Shown piece after piece: positions 1 to 10,443 of a DNA stretch of 64,000 bases. The notes beneath the pieces are model-generated. The model was not told where the DNA came from. It saw only the letters and a program-made list of their open reading frames with translations, and ran no database searches. This DNA is from Epiperipatus broadwayi. Lineage: Eukaryota > Onychophora > Udeonychophora > Euonychophora > Peripatidae. Positions within the stretch are counted from its first letter, which is position 1; each line of letters starts with the position of its first letter. The translations under genes were made by a program, and so were the position numbers. The stretch is from positions 4,694,269 through 4,758,268 of the forward strand of contig JAQFVV010012423.1 of the NCBI GenBank assembly GCA_028023455.1, given 5' to 3'.

Positions 1-422
1 TGATCAAATTCCAAAGATTAAAGTAAAAACATGAATATCACACTTTGACAGAAATTTACAGCTTGTTTTCAAAAGGAATAAAGTTAATTGAAAACAGTCA
101 CTATGTTTTTATCACCTTGACCACCAAGATTATAAAAAGACTGATAAAAAAATATCAGTTAGTTTTTGCTACCAATTTTGTAAGAATTGGTCAGAAGAGT
201 TTTTAATATGTTAAGCAGTGGCCAACTAGGCCAATTGCAGTCTGGATAATAATTTTTGTAAGAATGGTCAGCTGAAAAATTCATTACAATATTTTGTTGC
301 AACTTGATGAAGTTCAGCAGTTGGTTTTAGCTGACCATAAAATTTGTAGAATAGCTACCATAAACTGATGTAGCTGAAGGCAAGATAGTACACTGTTTTT
401 CTTAGCAGGAGTTTGAATTTAC
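1..422. other. Unassigned AT-rich sequence
   Basis: No gene or repeat family is recognised. The stretch ends in a pyrimidine-rich run and an AG just before the next open frame, which could be a chance splice-acceptor-like site. Confidence 0.3.
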
Positions 423-646
423 ATGGAGAAAAATGACTCACTTTTTGTGCTGAAATTCATAGCCTTAAATGTGGAGAGGACAGTTGCTTGCCTGAAATCT
501 ATCAAACCAAGACAGCTGCTTGTCTGGAACAATTCTAGACAGAAAGAGACTAACTACAGGTCAAGATTTTACATGAATTATATAATTTTACCTGATGATG
601 ACAACAAACATGGATTATATTTTTCTAATGGCTCAAAAGAACCATC

Positions 647-702
<56 letters not shown>

Positions 703-713
703 TGACTATATAA
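423..713 (+). other. Unassigned 96-codon open frame, probably not a gene
   Basis: An ATG-initiated frame of 96 codons. The first ~75 codons have less AT-biased codons than the surroundings. The last ~20 are a Ile-Tyr translation of the (AT)n microsatellite that supplies the stop region. An in-frame TGA lies just upstream of the ATG, so a long upstream exon in this frame is excluded. I see no domain, signal peptide or membrane segment and recognise no family. It could be a decayed exon or repeat fragment; a functional protein is unlikely because the C-terminus is a microsatellite. Confidence 0.15.
649..700. repeat. (AT)n microsatellite
   Basis: Uninterrupted AT dinucleotide run of about 26 units at the end of the open frame above. 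Confidence 0.95.
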
Positions 714-1490
714 AGGCAAAAAACCCAGATAAAAATATATACACCTGTGGTGAGTAAAGTTATATATAATAATGAAATTTTAAATAATTTCTTATATATA
801 AAACTATATTACTTTAAAATCGTTTATTAAAAAAGAAAAACTGTTTAAAGCTATATTTATAATTTAGAAGAAAAAAAACTACAAAGAAAGTTATAATTAA
901 TAATCAAGAAAAAGATTTCCAAAAATCTTTCAGATTAGAAAAAAGAAAGACATTTTAAATCAATTAACTGTCAAAAATTTGGTAGTTCTTATTTTAAAGA
1001 AAAAGCCTATATTCAGCAAAGAGAAATTAAATTGCAAAATAATCTTTAATAATTTTATTATGATAAATACAAATGTTATGTAGGTGTTTCAGTAAACATA
1101 GTATTAAAATGTATTTCATTTAACTGAAACTTTAATCATTTATTGTATTTTTATATAATTTAAGATTTTGATAAGTATTTTGTAAGAAGCTGTATATATG
1201 TCAATTGTATTGTAAATAACAATGTGTGTCAGATAGACACTTATGTGTAAAATTGTGATCATTTTTCTAAATTAAATGCAATCCAAACATGTTTATTTTG
1301 TATCAAGCCACATGCTTGTGTGCTGAATGGGTTTTAAGTAAACCTAATGTATTAATCATGTAAATCAATGTAAAATTTTAGTGTGTATATAATTATATAT
1401 ACTTTTCAAAATCAGAACCCTTATAACACCTTAATTTGTTTTTTTATTGTTATTAATAAACTTATTTAATTGTTAAAAATTGTTTCCATC
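714..1490. other. AT-rich stretch without a gene
   Basis: Stop-dense in all frames. It carries an AATAAA at 1455-1460, as a 3' UTR might, but such hexamers are expected by chance at this base composition. Confidence 0.3.
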
Positions 1491-2235
1491 ATCTCTTGGT
1501 CACATACAGTAATAGAGCTTATGTTCTCTAAGCTAGATTCATGCATGGGATAAATATATAAATGAGGATGTATATTTAGTGCTTTGGGGACATCCAGCGA
1601 TGATCAATAATCATCCTGGTTGTGCATAAGATTATATTCTTTAAAGCCCATGCACTATCTTATATTTTATTTTAGTCTTATTAGAAGTTATCTTTATAGT
1701 TGGCCAGTAAAAGTGGCAAGAACATTGAAGATGATCAGCATGTTTTAATGTCCCAGCATTATTGTTGGATTCCTATGCATTCTGATGAATGAGCACTTAG
1801 TTTATGCCTCCAAATTAATGGTTAAATAATTGCCCAAGCTGGCAGAGGCTCAATAGTAAGCTGGTCTACAGAAGACCCATTTCCAATCCAGTCACAAGGT
1901 TGACAGTTGATTTATATTTTTTATTGTTCAAATCCAGCCACAAGATGGACTGCTGATTTATTGTACTGATTTGTTTATTCACATCAATGATGATGATGGA
2001 TGGTTATTTCTCTTGTGCATGTTTACTTTATAATGCTGGTTGATATTTTAGTTGCTCTTCTGATTTCTCAATGATTGCAGAGATCTTTTGATCTCATGTT
2101 TTCCTTAAATATTTTTTACTTAAATATACTTTTTGTAAATATTTCATTATAAATGGACTGGGAGTGATGATGATATTGCCATCACCAGTTCATACCCATT
2201 TCCTACAACCCCCATCCCTTTACAATATGTATATA
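1491..2235. other. Less AT-rich stretch with a 46-bp tandem duplication
   Basis: Base composition is less extreme than the neighbours. Two adjacent copies of a ~46-bp unit start near 1885 and 1931, sharing AATCCAG..CACAAG..G. This could be an old repeat, but I cannot name a family. Confidence 0.35.
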
Positions 2236-2237
2236 TA

Positions 2238-2497
2238 TAATTAAAATAATATTTTTAACGGTTTACAAACAATTACAAACAATCCTTAAATCCGCAGAAG
2301 TACTTTCGGTTACTTTCTAAACTGCCATTAAATTCAAAAACAAAAGCGGAAGCAAACGTCATCAATTCAAATTCCAGGAATCTCGTATTTTAATAATGGC
2401 AGTTGAGGCAGGTTAGAAAATAACCGAAGGTACTTTTGAGGATTTAAGGATTGTTTGTAATTGTTTGTAAACCGTTAAAAATATTATTTCAATTATA
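2238..2497. mobile_element. Foldback/MITE-like element E
   Basis: The two ends are inverted copies of about 95 bp: the left arm starts near AATATTTTTAACGGTTTAC and the right arm ends GTAAACCGTTAAAAATATT. The arms continue inward through CAAACAATCCTTAAATCC and its complement. The central loop is about 60 bp. There is no coding capacity, so this is a non-autonomous element able to form a hairpin. Other copies were not seen in the window. Confidence 0.8.
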
Positions 2498-3431
2498 ATT
2501 ACAATATTGTTTTTTAATTAACGGATATTTTATTTATATATATATATATATAATTTAGTCAAGGCTTCAAACACTTTTTAGACATACTAATACAAAAATT
2601 AATTCTTAGTAAATATAATAATAAAAGTATACATTAAACGCATTGTTATATATTTCTTTCTTAAAATATATATTTTAACTTCATATTCATTAAACAAAAG
2701 AAAGAGTTAAGAATTGGTATATCTAAAAATAATTGTAAACTATTATAAATATATTATAATTATGCAATTTTTAAATTAATATATATGTATATATTATTCA
2801 GTGGTGAGTCATTTGAACTTTAATTTATAATAATCACTATGGAAACCCAAAATATACTCTATGTTAACTGTTCCAATGGTGATAAATTAATTAAATATTT
2901 TTTAAAGAAGTTCTCAAAATTTAAATATAATATTATTAGAGAATATTTTTTTAGCAATAATATTACTCCTTTAAGTAATGAACTTTAATTGTAATCAGTT
3001 TTTTTTTTTTTTCAAACTTTTCTCTCAGTGAAAATAGCCACAATACATGCATACACACCCTTGCAAGATTTAAAATGTTAATTAGAAATGTCTAACCAAA
3101 TTGTAACTAAATATTTGTATTATAAAATACTATAGAAATATAGAAAAATTTTAAATATTTGTTTTAATATAACTTATTTACTTTACTTTTTTTAATTAAC
3201 TACAGTATGTAATTGTATTTTAATAGAAATGTAAAATCTTAAGATTTAAGACGTATAAAGTTACAAAATTAATTTGACTGATAATTTTAAAATTAGTTAA
3301 CATTTTATTTAGACAAACGCAAAAAAACAGCATATAACAGTAGTTTTATAGCTAAATTTTAATTTTTTAACCTATTTATCATGTTTGCCCTATAAATTGA
3401 TTTGTTAAAATAGAAATAAAATATTTAAAAA
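2498..3431. other. AT-rich stretch without a gene
   Basis: Low-complexity AT-rich DNA with short (TA)n and poly-T runs (a T run near 3000-3012). No recognisable coding frame or repeat family. Confidence 0.3.
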
Positions 3432-3498
3432 TCTCTCTCTCTCTCTCTATCTCTATATATATATATATATATATATATAGATATATATATATATATAT
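3432..3498. repeat. (TC)n-(TA)n compound microsatellite
   Basis: A TC dinucleotide run switches to a TA run with one GATA interruption. Confidence 0.95.
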
Positions 3499-3704
3499 GT
3501 CAACAGTATACACTTATACAGTTCTCTAGGCAAATCTTAAGGTTACAATATATATATCTCATTTAAATCGAATATTAACATAAAAACCTTATACTTTTAA
3601 TGCATTATAAATTCTTTTAATATATACATTAACTTTTCTTAGCAGGTAATATTATATAATAACTAGATTAATACCCAGTAATGATTTATTAAACACAGGA
3701 AATC

Positions 3705-3935
3705 CTCATAATTCAAAGTATAAGATAAAATTCCTTAAAAGATTAGAATGATCATGTTATTCTTTTTACCTGAATTGATTTATATAAGTAAATCTGAAGA
3801 TTTTGGAAAGAAAGCATGCTTTCTTTCCAAAGTGCTTCAGATTTGCCTATATAAATGAATTTAGATAAAAAAAGTTAGGGTACACTATTCTTTTCTTTTC
3901 AAAAGTTTTATTTTGTGCTTTGGATTGAAAGTATT
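3705..3935. mobile_element. Foldback element D1 with palindromic centre
   Basis: The arms are inverted copies of roughly 115 bp, moderately diverged at the outer ends and near perfect at the centre. A 26-bp perfect palindrome centred on GCATGC sits at about 3804-3829. Flanking it are AAATCTGAAG on the left and CTTCAGATTT on the right, then TTTATATA. The right half is homologous to the stretch at 41978-42103 (D2), which makes this a dispersed family rather than a chance palindrome. No coding capacity. Confidence 0.75.
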
Positions 3936-4019
3936 TTGCATGCTCAGTAAATCAGTGTTAGGATGTTAATCTAATTATTATATAGATATCATATTATCAT
4001 CATCAACTATTATCAATAC

Positions 4020-5015
4020 ATTATAGGATAAAGATCTCTCCAAGTTCAATCCATCTTTTCTGATCTCTAGCCTCTCTTTTTTACATAGCCACTGCACACT
4101 TTCTTATTTCTGTCATCCATTTTACATGTGATCTTTTCTTGGGCTTTTTATAATCCTTTGGAATCCATTTTAAGATTTCAAATTGCCTATCTATTATAAT
4201 TTCTTCTAGAAATATGTCCAGCTCAATTACACTTCAGTTTAATTCTTTCAACAATATTAGTAACATCTGTTTGACCTCTTACCCATATATTTGCATTTTG
4301 ATCTCTGTTTGTTACTCCTAACATGGCTCTATCCATATTTCTTTGAGTGGTTTGAAGTCTCTGTAGTGCTCTTCCATTAAGTATCCAAGTCTCAGATCCA
4401 CAAGTAAGACTTGTAAAACACATTTATTAAAAAGCTTTTCAAACATATAGGCATATATTAAGTTATTTCTACCAAGATCAACCCAACTGAGTTTAATTCT
4501 ATGATTAATTTTATTCTGTTATGTTTCCATATGTAGTAATAATCTGACCAAAATATTTGTAGTTATTAACTTTTAACTCATCATTATCATTTTTTTATTT
4601 ATGTCTTTTTAAAAAAATCTATTGACCATCATGTTAGTCTTATTAAAATTTACCTTCAGTTTTACTTTCTTACTTCCATCTGATAACCCTTACAACATTT
4701 CCTAAAGCTCTTATCTGCAAAAACAACATCATCTGCAAAAACTAAATGACTTAAAATAATCTCCATTTACTCCTACTCCTTTATCTTCCCATTTTATTCC
4801 ACAAAATATTTTTTGCAGCACTGTTGCAAAATTTTTTTGGAGATATGGAGACACCTTGTCTTATACTCATTTCAATGTTAACCTTCCTAGTATCATTATG
4901 TAATATAATTATTGCTGTTGCATTTTTATAAATATTCTTCAGAATATGACAATATCTTTAGTCTATACCTTGCTGCAGAAAGAAGTTTTCTGTTAACTGG
5001 AATGAAACTTTTTGA
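4020..5015 (-). pseudogene. RTE-clade LINE, 3' half (RT and C-terminus), degenerate
   Basis: Minus-strand translation across several frames follows the RTE-type reverse transcriptase order. From ~5000 downward: an LKNIYKNATA-like segment, a QGVSISPKKF block (RT 'G-x-x-Q-G-x-x-x-S-P'), and an FADDVVFAD box near 4727-4740 holding the two catalytic aspartates. The C-terminal GSETWILNGRALQRLQTTQR and VTNIVERIKLK motifs are open between 4223 and 4423. A WMTEIRK motif follows near 4100. Stops and frameshifts make it non-functional. The 3' end lies near (ATC)n-like DNA at ~3995-4015, compatible with the short tandem-repeat tails of RTE elements. The missing endonuclease and RT start lie inverted at 5405-7127. 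Confidence 0.85.
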
Positions 5016-5404
5016 TTCCACTTGGATGCCTTAAAAGAACTGAGCAGGGTAAACTGCTAATATACACTCATTACATTATTGTCATTGCAGCTGTTATTAC
5101 TATATTATTATTCATATAGTGTATGTTCATGGATGGGCTGTTCACCAACATGCATTAGCTAATTGTTTGACTTTATCAAGAAACACCATGGGTCTGTCTT
5201 CTCAGTTACATAAGAAGGCAGAATGAACATGTATGTAAATGAAAATATTTTTCTAATGTATATTTATAATCATGACAGACAAAAATAAATCATGATGCTT
5301 ATTCACAGGACACTGTAAAGTCACCATCCAAGGCAGCAGTTGCTATCCAAAGAAAGATGGTGCTAAGAATCCTCTGATTTCAGACCCAGGCTGCCATTTG
5401 ATAA
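5016..5404. other. Junction region between the inverted RTE halves
   Basis: No confident LINE protein match. It may hold RTE 5' leader sequence, inversion-junction filler, or unrelated DNA. Confidence 0.3.
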
Positions 5405-7127
5405 CAACATTTTATTTAGGTAATTACAACTGCAGATTAATTTCAATTGAAGAAAGATTGCAAGAATTGGAAGATGTGTCTCATATTAAATGGAACATGA
5501 GGACATGTACTCTATTACAAAAGCACAAATATTGGAAGTACAAGTGAAGTAGGATTCATTACTAATAAAAAGTAAAACAACAATATTGTGGAGATTGATA
5601 GTGTATCAGATGGAGTGGCAAAATTAGTTATTCAACTTAATAGCAGATACCAAATGCTGATAATTCAGATTTATGCACCAATGAGTTACCATAATGATGA
5701 AATAATAGAGGATTCTTATATGGATGTATAACAGGTTTTTGATTAGACCAAGCAACATTTTAAAATTGATATGGAAGACAATAATACTAGAAATGTTGTA
5801 GGTAAATTTGGTTATGGTAATAGAAATGATAGAGGACATAGACTTGTGGTGTTTTTAGAAAAAGAAAAACTTTATATTATGAATTTTGTTGAGAAAGATG
5901 TTAATAGGAAATGGACTTAGAAGCATCCAAATGAAGGTACAGAAGGATTGGATTTATATTTTGACTACCTAAAATACATATTTCAAAATAGGAATGCCCT
6001 TAATAAATTCAACACAGGAAGTGAACATGATTAGTGAGATAAAAAATACATGTAATGTAAAACAAGAGAGATAAAAATTATTATGACAAATAATATTTAC
6101 AGTTGATATTCCTAATCATCAGAAACATTCTAATGAATTTAAATTAGTACTTGCAAATTGTTTTCAAATATTAGCAGATTTTAAACATGATTCAGATTTG
6201 AATGATATTAATAGGACAATAACTGATACACTTTTAAAAACTGCACCAAAGACAGCTGGTAGAGAAAAGTAGCAATTGACCAATAAAATTTCTACTGAGA
6301 CTATAGAATTTATGGAAAAAAAAAAGAATATAAAAATATATAAAAATGATGTATTAAGAAGGATGGAATATCTTAAATTTTGTAAAATAGTGTAAAAACA
6401 AGTTGATAATGGTATAAGAGAGTATAATTGTGTACTAGCAAGGAAATTTTTAGATAAGAATAAAAGTCTCAACAGTATAGAACTACATTTTGATAATGGT
6501 AGGAAACTTATAATTACAATAAAAAAAAAAGTATTATTTAAAAGAGAGATGACATCGTAAAATGGGTAGAAGAGATTTATCAATAATTATAAAGTAATAA
6601 AGAACAAATACTTCCTATCTATTAAATTTCCTGAATTTCCCAGGATTTTTAATAAAGAAATGAAACATGAAATTTAATTTATGAAGAAGGAAAAATCTAC
6701 AGGTACTGATGAAATTATATCTGATATCTTACAAGAAGCAGGTGAAAAAATAGGAAAAAATTTTGGTAAAGTTATATACCAAATGGCTAAATGATAAAGA
6801 TATACTAGATGATTGGAAGAATGCAGTATTAATAATAATATTTTTAAAAAAAGGTGATAAAGAAGGTAATAATAATTACAGTACTATCAGTCTTTTGTCA
6901 GTTTTATACAAAGTTTTTACCAAGAAAATTACAACTTTTCAACATCGAATCTGAATTTCAACCAATCAAAAGAAGAAGCTGAATTTAAAAGTAGTTTCAG
7001 TACAGTAAATCATATCCAAATATTGAGAAAAGTTATAGAAAGGACCAATGAGTACGAGTTGCCATTATGTTTTGGATTTATATTTTATGAAAATGCATTT
7101 GATTTTATAAGCATTTCTTCAGCGATT
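5405..7127 (+). pseudogene. RTE-clade LINE, 5' half (endonuclease and start of RT), degenerate
   Basis: Plus-strand frames show an RTE-type apurinic-like endonuclease followed by the RT N-terminus. IEERLQELEDV lies near 5450. A KLVIQLNSRYQMLIIQIYAP block at ~5615-5680 matches the RTE 'QVYAP' segment. GKFGYGNRNDRGHRLVVF lies at ~5800-5855, RKWT*KHPNEGTEG-like sequence near 5910-5950. RT begins around 6690 with STGTDEI-like sequence, then FLKKGDKEGNNNYSTISLLS at 6840-6900 and a FIFYENAFDFI block (RT box A, catalytic Asp replaced) ending near 7105. Many stops and frameshifts; several antisense open frames here are shadows. It ends at a (TA)n run exactly where the 4020-5015 fragment would continue. 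Confidence 0.85.
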
Positions 7128-7145
7128 ATATATATATATATATAT
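7124..7145. repeat. (TA)n microsatellite at LINE breakpoint
   Basis: Short TA run at the outer end of the inverted 5' half of the RTE element. Confidence 0.85.
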
Positions 7146-7386
7146 TGTAGATATACTGTGTAGTATTTTTTTATTGTAGGTTTATAATAATCTAAGTTTT
7201 TTTTAATCAATTTAAATTTATGAAATATTGATTCTTATTTTTAAAATTAAAAAAAAAAACTTAACTTTTTATTCTTTAAAGAAAAATTTTAAAATTCTAA
7301 CATTTTATAAACTTCTATTCAACAAGAGTTTTTCTTTTGTATTTCAGATTACATATGTAGGTAAACGTTATATATAAATAGTCAAA

Positions 7387-7437
7387 AGAGTCATAGATCA
7401 CATGACCCTATATCTTAAGCTTGTAAGTTATAAACAA
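7387..7437 (+). mobile_element. Half copy of foldback F
   Basis: Resembles the left arm of the hairpin at 9920-10065: shared TATAAATAGTCAA, AGAGTCATA.ATCACAT, CTTAAGCTTGTAA and TATAAACAA. Only one arm is present, directly followed by element B1. Confidence 0.6.
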
Positions 7438-7783
7438 TGAGGATTGCCAATTCCTCTACAAGCTTTATGATAAATGCTTAGCCAGAGCATGTATCAGCCC
7501 CATGTAGCTATTTGAGATCGATAGCTGGGTTTGAAGACATGAAGATGTCTGAAAATTTTAGATTTTTCACTCAATAGATAATTTTTAGATAAGTGCTTGG
7601 CTTTGGGTTGGTATTTTTAGATCTAGTGTCTGAACTTACCCTGACACTTCTCTGAGGAGTGCCAAAGCACAAAACCATGGTCAGGAGTTTGTGGGTGGGT
7701 TCCTGACAGAGATATTTTAAGTGCTGGCTCTGGCTAAGCATTTATCATAAAGCTTGTAGAGGAATTCGCAATCCTCATTGGTT
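7438..7783 (+). mobile_element. Foldback element B1
   Basis: Terminal inverted repeats of about 50 bp enclose ~245 bp of non-palindromic core. The left arm runs from GAGGATTGCCAATTCCTC to GCTTAGCCAGAG; the right arm is its complement ending GCAATCCTCATT. The core contains AGCTGGGTTTGAAGACAT and GGTATTTTTAGATCTAG, also found inverted at 9530-9850 and, more diverged, at 21967-22350. No coding frame; a non-autonomous element. Confidence 0.8.
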
Positions 7784-8446
7784 ATATATAAATGTTTCTT
7801 TTTATACAAATAATTAACTTTAATAGTGATTATAAGAGAGTTTGAATTTATTAAAACTCTATAAGTGATTTGTATTCTTTCTTATGATATAATAAAAAAG
7901 TTCACAATTTTATATTTTAAAACTATATTTTTCTTGGAATTAAGTAAAGTGTGTTAATGGGGCTTGTTTATCAAAAGAAATAATTAATTTAATGCTATTT
8001 TGTTTCAATCAATAGATAGTAATAGTAATATTTTTCATTATAGACTAAATATTTTAAAAATAATTGTTTCTTCTTATACTTCATTTATATTCAATATGAA
8101 AACAATAAAATGTTTTGAATATGAGTTAACTTTTTTTTATCTGTTTTTGAAATGTGAATTTTATTTATGCTTTTATAATTTTATGATAGGTATTTGTCCA
8201 TGTATTATTATATAATTTTTTTCATATTATATTTATAATGTTGTAGCTATATCAAACATATTGTGTATATATTGCAAATTAGTTGAAAAAATCTTAGATG
8301 TGTACATTCATACATATCTATCCATGCTATTGGTAGAGTGTAAAACATACATTCCAGTACATATTCCAGTTTTTTTATTAATTAAATACACTTTTGAATT
8401 AATGTGTAATACAAAAATGTTTTTCTATTTTAGTATTTTAATTGTT
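7784..8446. other. AT-rich stretch without a gene
   Basis: Open frames here are AT-driven translations without recognisable motifs. Confidence 0.3.
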
Positions 8447-8903
8447 AATACATTGTACAGGCTTAAGCCTGCATTTATATATTAATATATGCAGGATTCA
8501 AACTCAGACTTTTACACGACCCACTATTCTCAGTGCATCTCATATTTCTGACCCACCTGATCACACTCATGTGTAAAAGATAAATAATCACCAATATAAG
8601 TATTTTATGCTAAACCAGCAATCATCAGTTGGTCTATCATCAGATTTTCAATGAAATGGAAGGCTGAAGAGTTGTGAGATGGAATAGTTTGAAGCCTGTC
8701 CATTAAAGTATGAAGATGGGCCCTCTTAATATAAATCTGAGCATTGACTATATATGTGTGTGAGAATAGTAATCTAGACCAACTGATGATTGCTGGTTTA
8801 GCATGAAATACGAATATTGGTGATTATTTATCTTTTCAACATGTGTGTGATCAGGTGGGTCAGCAATATGAGATGGCACTGAGAGTAGTGGGTCGTATTT
8901 TAA
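8447..8903. mobile_element. Foldback element A1 with tRNA-like ends
   Basis: Arms of ~120 bp are inverted copies. The left arm holds GACCCACTATTCTCAGTGC, ATAATCACCAATAT and CATCAGTTGGTCT; the right arm holds their complements. The middle (~170 bp) includes CCATTAAAGTATGAAGAT, shared with copies at 10141, 27484, 28047 and 55352. Read from outside, the arm ends contain an A-box-like GATGGCACTGAGAG and a B-box-like GTTTGAATCC, suggesting a tRNA-derived terminus. The outer boundary on the left begins near TACAGG..TAA. Confidence 0.8.
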
Positions 8904-9529
8904 TTGTTGTAGACTTACAAATAGTTATGTTCCTTTATTCAGCTTTAAAACATTCACTTATTTAATATTTATGAAGGGAAAAATATTTTAATTTTCATTT
9001 AAAAGTATAAAAATTTAACAATGCAGACTTAACAAATACTTAATTTTTTTTTTTTCCATAAATAATATTAGCATCAAATTATATCCTTATTTTTAGTGGG
9101 TTCTAGGTTGTATTTTAAATTATTATAGTCTTATAAATATATTTTCTTTTACCTAACATTAAAAAACTTACTTATTTAATATTGATGAGACAAAAATCAA
9201 CAATACAGAATTGATTAAAAAATTTCAATAGATAAAAATACTTCAGATAAATAACATTATCATAAAACTACATTTTTATTCCAATTTTTTTTTTATTAAT
9301 TAAATAAAATATTGCATTAAAGCATGATACAATACACTTCAAATAAACTTTAATCCTTAAAATTAGGACACAGTAATAACTCATAAAATTCAAAACATTC
9401 TATTTCTTGATATTTTTTTTTGTTTTAAGCATCTATCTATTTATTTCAGAATACATGCTCAAGACACAATCGAGAGTTTAAGGATGATAAAACATTACAA
9501 AATTATAATGTAGATTATAAACAAAGAGC
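8904..9529. other. AT-rich stretch without a gene
   Basis: Nothing recognised. Short poly-T runs near 9046 and 9286. Confidence 0.3.
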
Positions 9530-9850
9530 TTTGCTAATTGCTCTACAAGCTTTGTGATAAATGCTTAGCTATATTGCTCTACAAGCTTTGTGATAAATGC
9601 TTAGCCAGAGAAAGCATTTAAAATATCTCTACCAGAAAACACACCCAAACCCCTGACCAATGGTTTCATACTTTGGCAGTCCTCAGAGAGGTGCTAGGAT
9701 AGTTTCAGACCCTAGATCTAAAAATACCAACACAAAGCCAGTATTTATGTAAGAGTTAACCATTGAGTAAAAAATCTAAAATTTTCAGACACTTAAATGT
9801 CTTCAAACCCAGCTATTTAACTCAAAAAGCTATATGGGACTGACAGATCT
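9530..9850 (-). mobile_element. Foldback family B, copy B2, inverted relative to B1
   Basis: The reverse complement matches the B1 core and one terminal arm. Shared segments include TGATAAATGCTTAGCCAGAG, AGATCTAAAAATACCAAC and ATGTCTTCAAACCCAGCT. The end is tandemly duplicated: a ~43-bp TTGCTCTACAAGCTTTGTG... unit is present twice (9538-9622). The opposite arm is missing. Confidence 0.75.
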
Positions 9851-9919
9851 TCAGCCAAACCATATATTAGGAGTCTTAGCCATATAAAATTACTTAAGAC
9901 TTAAATCAAAGACTATAAA

Positions 9920-10065
9920 TAGTCAATAAAAGATAAAAAATAGAGTCATATATCACATTACCCCATTTCTTTTTTAAGCTTGTAAAATATAAACAAGCTT
10001 AAAAAGGAAATGGGTTCGTGCGATATATGACTCTATTTTTTTATTTTATAATGTAGATTATTTGT
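9920..10065. mobile_element. Foldback element F (hairpin)
   Basis: Two ~60-bp inverted arms around a loop of about 14 bp. The left arm has AATAGAGTCATATATC and CATTTCTTTTTTAAGCTTG; the right arm is the complement with few differences. A half copy precedes B1 at 7387-7437, so F and B are neighbours twice. Confidence 0.8.
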
Positions 10066-10140
10066 CAAATAATGTATATTTCATATTTTGCCATGTAGAA
10101 TATTTTTATTTCATAATGACTTTAAGATCACAAGAATATT

Positions 10141-10443
10141 GGCCTCAGGGTGTCCTTTAAGCATTCCATCAGAATTTTCAATTGGATAGATGGTTGAAGA
10201 GTTGGAGTGTGTAGTGGATTGAAGCCTGTCCATTAAAGTATGAAAATTGGCTATTTTAATATATACCTGAGCACTTATTGGATAAATGTGTAAAGATGAT
10301 AATCTGGACCAACTGATGATTGCTGGTTTAGCATGAAATACTTATATTGATGATTATTTATGTTTTGACATATATGTGTTCAAGTGTAACAGTCTTATGA
10401 GATAGAGTAGAGAGTGGTAGGTCATGTGAAGTCTGTGCTCATA
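10141..10443 (-). mobile_element. Foldback family A, copy A5, one arm missing
   Basis: Contains the family A middle (GCCTGTCCATTAAAGTATG) and one full arm (GACCAACTGATGATTGCTGG, then ATTGATGATTATTTATG, then TAGAGAGTGGTAGGTCATG). The other arm is absent. Confidence 0.75.

Noticed and set aside
1833-1891. tRNA-like A box (TGGCAGAGGCT) and weak B box
   Set aside because: B box matches only partly and no cloverleaf, tail or target duplications are visible.
5624-6583. Two hydrophobic minus-strand open frames
   Set aside because: They are antisense to the RTE endonuclease and RT, which explain the sequence better.
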